Part shown: in pieces, positions 47,847-60,109 of the stretch
Position numbering within the stretch: the stretch's first letter is position 1
Layout of the letters: each line of letters begins with the position of its first letter
Assembly (NCBI GenBank): GCA_016177875.1
Contig: JACOUL010000052.1
Location: forward strand, 1 to 64,000
Length of the DNA: 64,000 nucleotides
Origin: Burkholderiales bacterium
GTDB taxonomy: Bacteria; Pseudomonadota; Gammaproteobacteria; Burkholderiales; Burkholderiaceae_D
Direction of reading: 5' to 3'
Made by a program: the position numbers and the translations under genes
The notes under the pieces: generated by a model
The model's input: the letters and a program-made list of their open reading frames with translations, nothing else
What the model was told of the DNA's origin: nothing
The model's database searches: none

Positions 47847-49127
47847 CTATTTACCAATTAACCTTATTTCACGTTGTGGATAGGGCACTTTTACGTGATT
47901 TTCCCGCAAAGTACGCCAAATTACTCTATTTACGTTAGACAAGACGCCTCCTTTGCCGTTCTCAGGATCGGCAATCCAAAAGCCGATTTCCAATTCGATC
48001 CCGTCTGCTGCAAATTGCAGCATCAATACGTGGGGCGGAGGATCGGCAATTACCCTGTCGGCCTTTCCAATGGCCGCGAGCAACTTTTCGGTCAGGCCGT
48101 CAATATCGGTTTCATAGTCGACTGTGATCCTTGTCCCCAATCTCACATTATGATCGCTCAGCGATTGGTTCTGGACAGGACTGGAAAGCAACATTTCATT
48201 GGGAACGACAGTTTCTACGCCATCCAAGCCTCGCACGACGGTATAACGCGTATTGATCTGAGTAACGATGCCCGAATATTTATCCACGATAACGACGTCG
48301 CCGATCGTTAGACTGCGCTCCAAAAGAATGACGAATCCGGACACATAACTACTGACGATCTTTTGCAAGCCGAGGCCAATACCGACGCCGAGGGCACCGC
48401 CGAATACGGACAATACAGTCAGATCAATTCCCACCAGGGACAGACTGATCAGAATGGCGATCAAAATAAGGACCGCTCTTCCCATGCGGCCAAGCACCAC
48501 GCGAAGCGACGTATGCATGGACACGCCCATGAGGCGATCTTCCAACGCGGCGCCTGCCCATAAAGCCAGGATTAAAGTGATCGCGACGAACACCAAAGCC
48601 TGGCAAATTGCCAGCAAGGAGACCTTGTTGCTTCCTAGCGGGACAACAGTTTGGTCGAGTAAGTCCAGTAAGTCCGGCCAGAGGCCCACGATATAAATGG
48701 CGACCCCGGTCCATACCAGCAGCGCGAAGATTTTTTCGAAGGTTTGCAAGAAGCCGCCGGCCCAGCCGCTGCGGGCAAAAATGCGGCGCATGACATAGAA
48801 GGCCAAACGGATAAGCGCAAAAGAACCGATTAAAGGTATTGCTAATCGCAACAGATTGACGTTCTGCCACTGCCCAAGAATCGGCCGCGCGATGGCGATC
48901 AAGATCAATGCCAGCAATGGCCACAAAACGCGCACCATGCTTTCGACACCTAACCTGATCACTCGCTGCTGCATTTGTTCCGGCGTGATATTGCGCCTCA
49001 AGAGGAGCGCTAGCCCCCACGCAAGACCGAGACATATGGCGATCGTGCCGATTTGCCAGAGCACGCTAATATCTCGCAGGTCATTCCACAAATCGGCCCA
49101 CAAATTGGCAATCAAAGGTTGGCTCAT
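47847..49127 (-). CDS. MscS-family mechanosensitive ion channel
   Basis: A 426-residue channel protein with about five N-terminal membrane segments and then the MscS core: pore helix region FGGALGVGIGLGLQKIVSSYVSGF, beta domain RSLTIGDVVIVDKYSGIVTQINTRYTVVRGLDG, and the C-terminal alpha/beta domain. It should open under membrane tension to release solutes. Overlaps the PLD-family gene by four bases (ATGA) as the last gene of purN-rsmB-PLD-mscS. Confidence 0.93.
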   Translation of the reverse strand: MSQPLIANLWADLWNDLRDISVLWQIGTIAICLGLAWGLALLLRRNITPEQMQQRVIRLGVESMVRVLWPLLALILIAIARPILGQWQNVNLLRLAIPLIGSFALIRLAFYVMRRIFARSGWAGGFLQTFEKIFALLVWTGVAIYIVGLWPDLLDLLDQTVVPLGSNKVSLLAICQALVFVAITLILALWAGAALEDRLMGVSMHTSLRVVLGRMGRAVLILIAILISLSLVGIDLTVLSVFGGALGVGIGLGLQKIVSSYVSGFVILLERSLTIGDVVIVDKYSGIVTQINTRYTVVRGLDGVETVVPNEMLLSSPVQNQSLSDHNVRLGTRITVDYETDIDGLTEKLLAAIGKADRVIADPPPHVLMLQFAADGIELEIGFWIADPENGKGGVLSNVNRVIWRTLRENHVKVPYPQREIRLIGK

Positions 49128-49684
49128 TTTTTATAGGGTATGGATTGTTGTCGGTGTCGTTCCCAATTCTCTGCATAGCGCGCGGCCAGCGCCGGATTTT
49201 TTCGCGCAATTAAAATATTTTCTGCGTTTTTGTGCTGCGCGGTCCAAGTGAAATTGTAGCTGCCGGTGATGACCGTAGCATCGGGCGCGGCGGCATCGAC
49301 GACAATGATCTTGTTATGCGCGTTTTGGTAGGCGGTTTCCAACCACACCGCAATACCCGCCGCATGTAAGTCGGGAGCACGTGATGATTCGGCTTTGACC
49401 AATTGCTCTGCATCGACCAGCACTTTCACCTCCACGCCACGCCGATGCGCCACGATCAACGTTTCGGCAATACGCTTACTCGTCAACAAATAGGCTTGTA
49501 CAAGTACCTGCCTATTCGCGCCGTCGATTACATCGGCAATCAAATTTTCAATATTGTCCCATGGCGCGAATGCAGCCTGCAGGCTTCCTTGCGCTGGCAT
49601 TGACTCGACTTCTACCGCTTCGACTTGTGCAACGGCCAACGCACTACAGACGCAAATGAGTAATCGGCAGAAGCGCAATTTCAT
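49124..49684 (-). CDS. Exported single-HKD phospholipase D/Nuc-type protein
   Basis: A 186-residue protein with a signal peptide (to about VEA-VEV) and one HKD motif, AHNKIIVVD...TGSYNFT, as in the homodimeric Nuc-type endonucleases of the phospholipase D superfamily. It is likely a periplasmic nuclease or phosphodiesterase. It overlaps both neighbours, rsmB and the MscS gene, by four bases each. Confidence 0.88.
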   Translation of the reverse strand: MKLRFCRLLICVCSALAVAQVEAVEVESMPAQGSLQAAFAPWDNIENLIADVIDGANRQVLVQAYLLTSKRIAETLIVAHRRGVEVKVLVDAEQLVKAESSRAPDLHAAGIAVWLETAYQNAHNKIIVVDAAAPDATVITGSYNFTWTAQHKNAENILIARKNPALAARYAENWERHRQQSIPYKK

Positions 49685-50937
49685 TTCTTGCGCTGTAAGA
49701 CCGCGGCAAAAAAGCCATCCGTCTGATGCAAATGCGGCAATAGCTTCAAATAGTCGTGCATGTCGAGCGCGATTTTTTGTTCGGCTAGGACGTCTTTCAT
49801 CGGCATCAACTCAAACTCGGTATGCGTCGCCAGGAACTGTGAAACGATTACTTCGTTTTCTTCGTCAAGCAAGCTGCACGTGCCGTACACGAGCCGACCG
49901 CCCGGCTTTACAAGACGCGAAGCACCCGCCAATATCGCATGCTGTTTTGTGTTGAGCTCTTGCACCGATTGCGGTGTCTGGCGCCACTTCATATCGGGAT
50001 TGCGACGCAAAGTCCCCAGTCCGCTGCAGGGAGCATCAACCAGAACGCGATCGATTTTGCCCGCCAGGCGTTTAACCTTCGCATCGTTCTCATGCGCGAT
50101 TACCACCGGATGCACGTTGGACAAACCGCTACGTGCAAGACGCGGCTTCAACTTCGCTAAACGCTTTTCCGAAACATCGAAAGCATACAAACGGCCGGTA
50201 TTGCGCATCGCCGCGCCCAACGCCAAAGTCTTGCCCCCGGCACCGGCGCAAAAATCGACGATCATCTCGCCTCGTTTAGCGCCGACAATATGAGCAAGCA
50301 GCTGGCTGCCCTCATCTTGGACTTCGATGGCGCCAGCCTTAAACAAAGGGAGATTTTGCAAGGCCGGCTTTTTATGAATCCGTATTCCCAGAGGCGCATA
50401 AGGCGTCGGCTCGCAAGCAATCGGGGCAGTCGCCAACTCCTTCATCACGTCTTCACGCGTCGACTTCAAGGCATTCACTCGGAGATCGAGCGGAGCAGGC
50501 TTGTTCAATGCTTCAGCTAATTGCAGCATGCCTGCTTCACCCTCGCGAGCCGTCAGCGTATCCATCAACCATTTCGGAAGATTTGCGCGCAGTTCTAACG
50601 GCAAGGCGGTGCGATCGATTTGCGAAACCCGTGTCAGCCACTCGCTTTCGACCTCGGACAAGCCGCCCAATGCCTCGATGCCGGCTGTATCGGCCAAGCC
50701 AAGCAAAGCCATGCGCCGCATCGCCGAGCCGCTGCCCGATTCCGAAAAATTCGTATAAGCAGGCTTGTTACGGAGGGCCGCATATATGGCCTCTGCAATG
50801 ACGCCTCGTTCACGCGATCCCAATTTAGGGTGAGAGCGAAAAAAAAGCGATAAGGTGACATCGGCCGGGCCGATCATACGCAACACTTCGCGCAATACGT
50901 CCTCGGTATGGCCGATGACTGAGGGCGGCAATCTCAT
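49681..50937 (-). CDS. rsmB: 16S rRNA m5C methyltransferase, RsmB/NOP family
   Basis: A 418-residue RsmB-like SAM methyltransferase making m5C in 16S rRNA. An N-terminal NusB-like helical region precedes the Rossmann domain with DFCAGAGGKTLALGAAM, the motif IV VDAPCSGLGTLRRNPD and the motif VI YGTCS, giving the two conserved Cys. fmt and def do not accompany it, so the exact target base is inferred. It follows purN by nine bases. Confidence 0.88.
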   Translation of the reverse strand: MRLPPSVIGHTEDVLREVLRMIGPADVTLSLFFRSHPKLGSRERGVIAEAIYAALRNKPAYTNFSESGSGSAMRRMALLGLADTAGIEALGGLSEVESEWLTRVSQIDRTALPLELRANLPKWLMDTLTAREGEAGMLQLAEALNKPAPLDLRVNALKSTREDVMKELATAPIACEPTPYAPLGIRIHKKPALQNLPLFKAGAIEVQDEGSQLLAHIVGAKRGEMIVDFCAGAGGKTLALGAAMRNTGRLYAFDVSEKRLAKLKPRLARSGLSNVHPVVIAHENDAKVKRLAGKIDRVLVDAPCSGLGTLRRNPDMKWRQTPQSVQELNTKQHAILAGASRLVKPGGRLVYGTCSLLDEENEVIVSQFLATHTEFELMPMKDVLAEQKIALDMHDYLKLLPHLHQTDGFFAAVLQRKK

Positions 50938-50946
50938 TCGGAATCC

Positions 50947-51552
50947 TTAAGCGGCGACTCGCACGCGTCCATCTTCAATGGTCAGGCGACCTTCGATGAA
51001 CCAGCGCACGGCGCGGGGGTAAATGATGTGTTCCTGAATTAGGACCCGCTCTGCAAGCGACTGTTCCGTGTCTTCAGGCATGACCGACACGATTGCTTGG
51101 TCGACGATAGGACCGTGATCCAATTCCGCGGTAACGAAATGCACGGTTGCGCCATGGACCCGAACGCCGGCAGCCAAGGCCTGCCGATGCGTCGCCAGAC
51201 CGGTAAAATTCGGCAAGAGCGAGGGGTGGATATTCATGAGGCGCCCCTCATAATGGTCTACGAAGGAGGCGGTGAGAATGCGCATGAATCCCGCCAGCAC
51301 CACCAGATCAGGAGCAAAGGAATCGATCGCCGTTTGCAAGGCCCGATCGAAAGCTTCGCGATCAGAATAATCTTTGCTCGGCACGACGCATGTAGCAATG
51401 CCCGCTTTTTCGGCAAACGCTAAGCCTTCTGCATCGGCACGATTGCTGACTACGGCGGCAATCCTGGCAGGCCACTGTTCGGCTCGGGCCGCTTTGACAA
51501 TGGCTTGCATATTGCTGCCGCGCCCGGAAATCAGGATCACGATGTTTTTCAT
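50947..51552 (-). CDS. purN: Phosphoribosylglycinamide formyltransferase
   Basis: Transfers a formyl group from 10-formyl-THF to GAR in purine synthesis. The 201-residue protein has ISGRGSNMQAIV, LAGFMRILT and the active-site NIHPSLLPNFTGLATHRQAL with catalytic Asn and His, and ELDHGPIVDQA. ATG at 51552 fits the family; one at 51561 is possible. First housekeeping gene of the operon ending in the MscS gene. Confidence 0.95.
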   Translation of the reverse strand: MKNIVILISGRGSNMQAIVKAARAEQWPARIAAVVSNRADAEGLAFAEKAGIATCVVPSKDYSDREAFDRALQTAIDSFAPDLVVLAGFMRILTASFVDHYEGRLMNIHPSLLPNFTGLATHRQALAAGVRVHGATVHFVTAELDHGPIVDQAIVSVMPEDTEQSLAERVLIQEHIIYPRAVRWFIEGRLTIEDGRVRVAA

Positions 51553-51624
51553 GGCGCGCATTGTACCGTACCAATCAAAAAAGCCGACATGCAAAGCCGG
51601 CTTTTCACGGAAAACGAAGAGCGA

Positions 51625-52080
51625 TTACTGGAAGGAATAAAAAACCCGGAAAGGAATTTTCTTCTCAGCCCAGAAATCTGCGGCGTCACGGAAGACATCG
51701 AGTAACGTTTCGCGCGCTTCCTTGTCGAATTTAGGTGTATTGGGCAACTGTTCCAGCACAATCAAAAAACCTGGCTGTTGGCCTGACTTATGTGCCAGGT
51801 CAGTTAAGCAATCGCCCAATGCATCGAAATTTTTGCCGAAATGCTTGGGAAAATGAAAAGCGTCGGCAATAACGGCCAACACCTGCTGCTTAGTGGTCGC
51901 GTGCGCGCAATGAGCGTACAAGAAATGCTGACCAAGGCGTGCCGCCTCCTCCTGCAAATCGGTTACCCGAAACGCGCGGATTGATTGCACCACATTGGGT
52001 GACACCGTCATCAGCAAGTCGAAATCTCCCCTGTTCGCTGCCTTAATCTCTAATACGCTTAAAACTGACATAGTGGTCAT
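51625..52080 (-). CDS. Barstar-family ribonuclease inhibitor
   Basis: A protein of up to 151 residues with the barstar core FHFPKHFGKNFDALGDCLTDL, the conserved segment with the Asp that plugs the RNase active site, and a C-terminal FWAEKKIPFRVFYSF. It is cytoplasmic (no signal peptide). The start is uncertain: ATG at 52080 or 52071 both lie inside the last codons of the RNase gene, so the genes overlap by 29-38 bases. The pairing implies that it neutralises the neighbouring guanyl-RNase before export. Confidence 0.85.
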   Translation of the reverse strand: MTTMSVLSVLEIKAANRGDFDLLMTVSPNVVQSIRAFRVTDLQEEAARLGQHFLYAHCAHATTKQQVLAVIADAFHFPKHFGKNFDALGDCLTDLAHKSGQQPGFLIVLEQLPNTPKFDKEARETLLDVFRDAADFWAEKKIPFRVFYSFQ

Positions 52081-52444
52081 CGGTATAAAAATATTCCCGC
52101 GACAAGCCGGTACCGCCGGCTATGATGCGCCGGGCGCCCCGATTATGTGCTCCGGGGGTTTTTACCGTGTATTCATGATAATACCCGCGCTTCTGCTTCG
52201 GCAAAACCCCCTCGTAATTGCCGAATACTGCACCATCCTTGGGATAAGGCAGCGACTTACCTTGCTTAATCAACAACAAAGTCTGTTGCGCCTCAGGCGG
52301 TAAACTGCTGGCAGCGATTTCACTTACCTGATTACCACCTCGACTCCACGCACTCATTGAGAACAACACGAGGGCAAGAACCACGAAGGCATGGCACAGC
52401 CACTTTATCGTTCCCAAACGCAAAGTTGCCTCTTTCTCAAGCAT
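52043..52444 (-). CDS. Secreted guanyl-specific ribonuclease (barnase/N1-T1 type)
   Basis: An RNase of the barnase superfamily with the catalytic Glu in YYHEYTVKTPG, Arg in NRGARRIIAGG and His in YTDDHYVSF, and the substrate-loop FGNYEG. It has an N-terminal hydrophobic signal (WLCHAFVVLALVLFSMSAWS). The start is unsettled: ATG at 52444 (given here, 133 aa), ATG at 52534, or TTG at 52423, which has the best ribosome-binding site (AAAGAGG, about five bases upstream) and gives the shortest signal peptide. Its 3' end overlaps the barstar gene. Confidence 0.85.
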   Translation of the reverse strand: MLEKEATLRLGTIKWLCHAFVVLALVLFSMSAWSRGGNQVSEIAASSLPPEAQQTLLLIKQGKSLPYPKDGAVFGNYEGVLPKQKRGYYHEYTVKTPGAHNRGARRIIAGGTGLSREYFYTDDHYVSFKRIRD

Positions 52445-52584
52445 TGGACGCGGAACCCGTAGGGTAACGTGTTGGCTAAAACGAATCAACCGCAATTGAC
52501 GCAATGCGACAATCCGATCGATTCGCCACACCATAACGTCAGGTTAGCATTGACTTAAAAACAACGTTTTTGCTGGCCTGCAAA

Positions 52585-53823
52585 CTATTCTGCACCGGCA
52601 ACCATGTTTTCCACGACTGGAGGCATGGGTGAACTGCGCCGCCTGGTGCGCCGTTCCGCGCCAAAGAAAGCCAGCACGTCGTCCCGCCGGAGCATGGTGT
52701 CGTGTTCGCCCAAACGAATGAGCTCACAGGTATAGCTCGATTCAAACAAGAGATAGGAAGCGAGCGCCGCGCCGCGCACTTCGGTAGCGCCGATACCGCT
52801 TAGCAATGTGCGGATCGGCAAGGGGAGACTGCCGATGTGGCGGCTCGCGATGGTATCTAAGCGTTCGGATGGGGCGATGATCAACATCTCAACCGGCCGC
52901 AACGGCGTCTTCTTAAGTTGCTCAGGTGGCAAAAGTGAGAGCGTTAAATTGATGCGATTCAGCCGCTCGATATCGACTGCCAAGCTATCCAAGAAGATAC
53001 TCGACAAGGCATGACCGGCTATCTGCGCCAAAGTCGGATAAGGCGCTGCGTCTGGATGCTGCACCTGGGGTTCCACCAAGCGGCCGGCACCGATCACCAG
53101 CACCTTATCGGCACCTAAATGAATCGCCGGCGATATCGGCGCAATTTGGCGCATCGAGCCATCGCCGAAGAATTCTTGATGACCGTCACAGTAGATCGGT
53201 GTCGCCGGAAAAATCAGGGGAATCGCGGAGGATGCCAGTAGATGTTCGATGCCGATTTGCGCCGGCACTGAAATGCGCTGCATGCGCTTCCAGGGTTCGA
53301 TCTCGACCGCACTCTGATAAAAGGTGATGTTATGGCCGGCGGTGTATGAGGATGCCGTCACAGCCAGTGCATGAAGGTCGCCATTGGCCAGAGCAGCATC
53401 CAGACGCGGCAAGTCCAGCATGCGATGTAAAAGGCTGACCAGCGGCGTATTGTTCAGCAGCGAGTTGGGGGGATTCGCTTTCCACTTACGTAAAAGCCAC
53501 CCAAAAGACATTAGAGACAACCAGCGTGCGCCGGAACGAATCACGCCGAGCGAATCGGCGCGATAGACTTGCTCAACCTCGAAATGCTCCCACACCGAGA
53601 GCAATTTCTGCACGCCTTCATCGTAGTTGTCGGCGCGGCAGGCGAGCGCAGTCGCATTGATCGCACCGGCCGACGTGCCGCAGATGATATCGAAAGGAGA
53701 ATTCTCGCGAGACCAGCCGGCGTCGCCGAGGATCTTGTGCACCGCATTCAATACCCCGACCTGGTACGCTGCGCGCGCACCGCCGCCCGTCAATACCAAA
53801 CCGATTTTCTTATGGTCGCTCAT
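52585..53823 (-). CDS. Patatin-like phospholipase
   Basis: A 412-residue patatin-family acyl hydrolase: oxyanion motif TGGGARAAYQVGVL near residue 12, nucleophile motif GTSAGA (Ser about residue 51) and the catalytic Asp in GDGSMRQ, forming the Ser-Asp dyad. No signal peptide or transmembrane helix is visible, so it is probably cytoplasmic or membrane-associated. It may turn over phospholipids; the substrate is unknown. No operon partner is evident. Confidence 0.92.
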   Translation of the reverse strand: MSDHKKIGLVLTGGGARAAYQVGVLNAVHKILGDAGWSRENSPFDIICGTSAGAINATALACRADNYDEGVQKLLSVWEHFEVEQVYRADSLGVIRSGARWLSLMSFGWLLRKWKANPPNSLLNNTPLVSLLHRMLDLPRLDAALANGDLHALAVTASSYTAGHNITFYQSAVEIEPWKRMQRISVPAQIGIEHLLASSAIPLIFPATPIYCDGHQEFFGDGSMRQIAPISPAIHLGADKVLVIGAGRLVEPQVQHPDAAPYPTLAQIAGHALSSIFLDSLAVDIERLNRINLTLSLLPPEQLKKTPLRPVEMLIIAPSERLDTIASRHIGSLPLPIRTLLSGIGATEVRGAALASYLLFESSYTCELIRLGEHDTMLRRDDVLAFFGAERRTRRRSSPMPPVVENMVAGAE

Positions 53824-53928
53824 GGCGCGATCTCTTCGTCTCCTGTACTGAGAGATTAGCAGGCAGATGAGGATTTGTGGAGCACGGAACGAGAACTGAT
53901 GCGAGAAGTGACGTGCAAAACATACGCG

Positions 53929-53962
53929 AAAAAAAAGAAAGGCAGCCGAAGCTGCCTTTCTT
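53929..53962 (-). terminator. Terminator downstream of hppA
   Basis: On the minus strand AAGAAAGGCAGC pairs with GCTGCCTTTCTT around TTCG, an extra-stable tetraloop, followed by a T-run. It begins about 20 bases after the hppA stop. Confidence 0.93.
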
Positions 53963-53980
53963 GTGCCAAGGATGGCTTAT

Positions 53981-56182
<2,202 letters not shown>

Positions 56183-56252
56183 ACGCTTCTCCTCTAAATG
56201 ACGACTAAGTTGCCAAGTTGCTTTTTTTACTGCGAATTGTTATTCAGGCTTT

Positions 56253-56978
<726 letters not shown>

Positions 56979-57067
56979 TCAAATGTCTTTTATATCACAC
57001 AAATCTGGCACGAAACTTACCACAGAATTTGCCTAAAACGAATGTTCTTACCCAACTTTTGGGCAAT

Positions 57068-57820
57068 TCATGGCGTAAAAATTTTCTGCACGCGCGCCAG
57101 GTCCTCGGGAGTATCCACCCCGGCGGCGGGCGCAATATCGGTCACATGCACCGCAATCGAATACCCATGCCATAACACGCGCAACTGCTCAAGCGCTTCA
57201 ATTTGCTCAAGCGGAGAAACCGCCAGTTGCGGATAAGCTTGTAAAAAGGCGTTGCGATAAGCGTAAAGACCCACATGGCGCAACGGACGATATCCTGCAG
57301 GCAATACTTCTTTGGTGACGGCAAAGCCATCCCGATGCCAAGGGATAATTGCACGTGAAAAATAAAGTGCGCGACCGGCCGCATCGATCACCACTTTGAC
57401 TACGTTCGGATTGAAAACGTCGGTGATCGTATCGATGGCATGAGCAGCGGTTGCCATCGGAACCTCGGCACGAATACGGTCGGCAACCGCGCGAATGAGC
57501 TGAGGATCGATCAGCGGTTCATCGCCTTGCACGTTCACTACGACCGCATCTTCAGGCAAACCGATGGTACGTGCAACTTCGGCGATTCTATCGGTACCGG
57601 AGGGGTGATCGGCGCGGGTCATTCGTACTTCGACGCCGTGCTGCTCACAAATGGAAACGATATCGGCATGATCGGTCGCGACAATGATTTGCGAAGCGCC
57701 CGATTGCGCAGCACGTTCCGCGACGCGCACGACCATGGGCTTGCCACCCAAATCCGCCAAAAGTTTATTGGGCAATCGCGTGGACGCCAAACGGGCGGGA
57801 ATGATGACTGTAAACGACAT
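57068..57820 (-). CDS. kdsB: 3-deoxy-manno-octulosonate cytidylyltransferase
   Basis: Activates KDO with CTP for lipid A-core assembly. The 250-residue protein has [36 protein letters not shown] and [12 protein letters not shown]. Its ATG overlaps the stop of the Trm112-like gene by one base (TGATG). Together with lpxK upstream it forms an LPS-precursor operon. Confidence 0.97.
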   Translation of the reverse strand: MSFTVIIPARLASTRLPNKLLADLGGKPMVVRVAERAAQSGASQIIVATDHADIVSICEQHGVEVRMTRADHPSGTDRIAEVARTIGLPEDAVVVNVQGDEPLIDPQLIRAVADRIRAEVPMATAAHAIDTITDVFNPNVVKVVIDAAGRALYFSRAIIPWHRDGFAVTKEVLPAGYRPLRHVGLYAYRNAFLQAYPQLAVSPLEQIEALEQLRVLWHGYSIAVHVTDIAPAAGVDTPEDLARVQKIFTP

Positions 57821-58008
57821 CAGGATGATGCTGCTTCGGACTTTGTACCTAAGTCGCGCGCTTCATCCGCCCACATGATGGGAATACCGTCGCGGATCGG
57901 ATAAGCGAGCTTATCCGGGTTGCAAATCAACTCCTGAGCTTTCTTGTCGTATACAAGCGACCCCTTGCACAAGGGGCAGACCAGGATATCAAGCAGTCGT
58001 GAGTCCAC
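57820..58008 (-). CDS. Trm112/YcaR-family small zinc-ribbon-like protein
   Basis: A 62-residue protein of the Trm112p-like (YcaR) family: [19 protein letters not shown] and [19 protein letters not shown]. It retains one CxxC and one later Cys rather than four, so zinc binding may be incomplete. It starts inside the last codons of lpxK (20-base overlap) and overlaps kdsB by one base. The lpxK-ycaR-kdsB order is conserved in proteobacteria. Confidence 0.92.
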   Translation of the reverse strand: MDSRLLDILVCPLCKGSLVYDKKAQELICNPDKLAYPIRDGIPIMWADEARDLGTKSEAASS

Positions 58009-59047
58009 GAAGTTTCTCCAGAATTTTTTCTAAAAGAACGCTTTCGGGCTGAGCATCTACCGGAACCACCCAGAGTCGCGCATCATTTTTTAAAGCGTCG
58101 TGAAGGCGACATTTTACTGCATCCTTTTCCGTAATCAGGATGATGTCTGCCTCAAGCTTAGCGAATGGATTTTCCGAGTACGCGTAATGGTCCGGCAACG
58201 GCATCTCTGTGAAAGTCAGGCCAGCTCCGCGCAACATCGCAAAGAAGCGAGCCGGGTTACCGATACCGGCTGCGGCAACAATACGGGCCGGTCTGCCGAT
58301 CATGTCGCTTAAATTCACCGTTTGTTTGACGTCAATCAAACTTATCGCCTGCGTGCCCCGCAATTGAAATGAGATTGCATCTGCCGGCAGGGATGGCACA
58401 TTAGTTGCGCCGTTCACGACCGTAAAATCACGCCGCCTATTCGCAGGCTCTCGCAATGGTCCCGCAGGCAACAGCCAGCCGTTGCCAATGCCGCGCTCAT
58501 CAAAAAGTACGGTTTCAATATCTCGCTGCAATGCATAGTGCTGCAAACCATCGTCGCAAACGATGACGTTCACCTCGGAATGAGATTGCAGTAATGCTTT
58601 TCCAGCTTTGACGCGGTCGCGGCCGACGACAACAGGACATCCGGTGCGCTGTGCGATCAATACCGGCTCGTCTCCTACGTCCAGTGGATCGTCATCCGGC
58701 GCCGCCTCCAGCCCGTTCTCCGCGCTCGCCCCGTATCCACGCGAAATCACGCCAGGCGTATAACCGGCGCTCTGTAGCGCATGGACGAGCCAAATGACCA
58801 ACGGTGTCTTGCCCGTGCCGCCGACGAAGATATTGCCCACCACGATGACCGGCACCGGCAAACGCGTTACACGTAACAATCCCAGCGTGTATAAGCCGCG
58901 CCGCAATGCGCTCAGCAACCGGAACAAGCATGACCAGGGCAGCAATGCCCAAGCCAACAATCCGCGCCGCATCCAGGCACGTATCAGTACGGCTTCGAGC
59001 GGCGCGCGGATGGTTCTCGTGGCTGCGCGACCCCGATTTAAGTTCAT
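57989..59047 (-). CDS. lpxK: Tetraacyldisaccharide 4'-kinase
   Basis: Phosphorylates the 4' position of the lipid A precursor at the inner membrane. The 352-residue protein has an N-terminal hydrophobic anchor ([20 protein letters not shown]), the P-loop [13 protein letters not shown] and [13 protein letters not shown]. It lies 13 bases after exbD and overlaps the Trm112-like gene. Confidence 0.96.
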   Translation of the reverse strand: MNLNRGRAATRTIRAPLEAVLIRAWMRRGLLAWALLPWSCLFRLLSALRRGLYTLGLLRVTRLPVPVIVVGNIFVGGTGKTPLVIWLVHALQSAGYTPGVISRGYGASAENGLEAAPDDDPLDVGDEPVLIAQRTGCPVVVGRDRVKAGKALLQSHSEVNVIVCDDGLQHYALQRDIETVLFDERGIGNGWLLPAGPLREPANRRRDFTVVNGATNVPSLPADAISFQLRGTQAISLIDVKQTVNLSDMIGRPARIVAAAGIGNPARFFAMLRGAGLTFTEMPLPDHYAYSENPFAKLEADIILITEKDAVKCRLHDALKNDARLWVVPVDAQPESVLLEKILEKLRGLTTA

Positions 59048-59060
59048 AACAGGCTCTAAG

Positions 59061-59501
59061 TTATTTCTTGCCGCTGGTTTGTGAAGCGAAGGTCACCCGG
59101 TCGAATCCGGCTAGCCGGGCGGCTTGGAGAATATTGATGACCGACTGATGCGGCGCTTGCGCGTCGGCATTGATGATCACGATGGGATCGCGTCTGTTCT
59201 CGCCTTTTTCGTTTGCGACTTTTTTCATTTCATCGGCAAGCCCGGCGGGATCGTTGAACGCGATCGGCGTGTTATTGATGGCGTAACGATTTTGCGCATC
59301 GACGCCGACGTTAATCTCAAACGGATGATCGGTCGCTTTTTCCGCATCCGCAGTCGGCAAGGTAATTTGCAGTTCGGTGAACTTGCTGTAGGTGGTGGTT
59401 ACCATCAAGAAGATGAGAATCACCAGCAGCACGTCGATGAAAGGGATAAGGTTGATTTCCGGGTCTTCCCGGCCCTTCCCTTTTCGGAAATCCATTGCCA
59501 T
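59061..59501 (-). CDS. exbD: ExbD/TolR-family biopolymer transport protein
   Basis: A 146-residue protein with one membrane helix (about residues 20-40) preceded by EINLIPFIDVLLVILIFLMV, whose Asp is the proton-conducting residue, and a periplasmic domain. It partners ExbB, whose gene ends two bases upstream. The pair lies directly before lpxK as in many betaproteobacteria. ATG at 59501 or 59495 could be the start. Confidence 0.92.
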   Translation of the reverse strand: MAMDFRKGKGREDPEINLIPFIDVLLVILIFLMVTTTYSKFTELQITLPTADAEKATDHPFEINVGVDAQNRYAINNTPIAFNDPAGLADEMKKVANEKGENRRDPIVIINADAQAPHQSVINILQAARLAGFDRVTFASQTSGKK

Positions 59502-59503
59502 GA

Positions 59504-60109
59504 TTACTTGCGCCCGTTGTGGACTGTGTCGACGAACTTCACCGCTTGCTGCTCCATATCGACGATGAAGCTGTCGACCAGCGCGCGAAAATGGCGATAA
59601 AAAACAAGTGCCGGCATGGCGATCGCGAGACCGAATCCGGTGTTGTACAAGGCAACCGAAATACCATGCGCCAGTTGTGCAGGGTTGGTGCCGGTGGCAT
59701 TTTGCGCACCAAAAATTTCGATCATGCCCACCACGGTACCGAACAAACCCATCAAAGGAGCCAGCGTGGCAATGGTGCCCAAGGTAGTCAAGAAACGCTC
59801 CAGTTCATGCGCAGTGCCGCGGCCTGCCTCCTCGATCGATTCCTTCATCACTTCGCGCGGCGCATTGACGTTACGCAATCCCGCGGCCAATACCCTGCCT
59901 AGCGGAGAATTCTGTTCCAGCCGAGAGATGATGTCGGGATTGATCTTGCCGTTGTAGAAAACCCTGACGACCTCATCCAGCAAAGTCGACGGCAGAATGC
60001 GGCTGCGGCGCAGGTACAATAATCGTTCGACAATCAGGACCATCGCAACGAATGATGCAATCAGCAACAAATAGATCGGCCAGCCAGCCGCTTGAATGAT
60101 GGCTAACAA
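59504..60109 (-). CDS. exbB: ExbB/TolQ-family proton channel protein
   Basis: A 201-residue MotA/TolQ/ExbB-family protein with three membrane helices, TLGTIATLAPLMGLFGTVVGM and SVALYNTGFGLAIAMPALVFY. It forms a proton-driven complex with ExbD. The start is TTG at 60109, because AGGAG lies seven bases before it and the family begins with LAIIQAAGWPIY; the GTG at 60127 lies upstream of this ribosome-binding site. First gene of exbB-exbD-lpxK-Trm112-kdsB. Confidence 0.92.
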   Translation of the reverse strand: MLAIIQAAGWPIYLLLIASFVAMVLIVERLLYLRRSRILPSTLLDEVVRVFYNGKINPDIISRLEQNSPLGRVLAAGLRNVNAPREVMKESIEEAGRGTAHELERFLTTLGTIATLAPLMGLFGTVVGMIEIFGAQNATGTNPAQLAHGISVALYNTGFGLAIAMPALVFYRHFRALVDSFIVDMEQQAVKFVDTVHNGRK

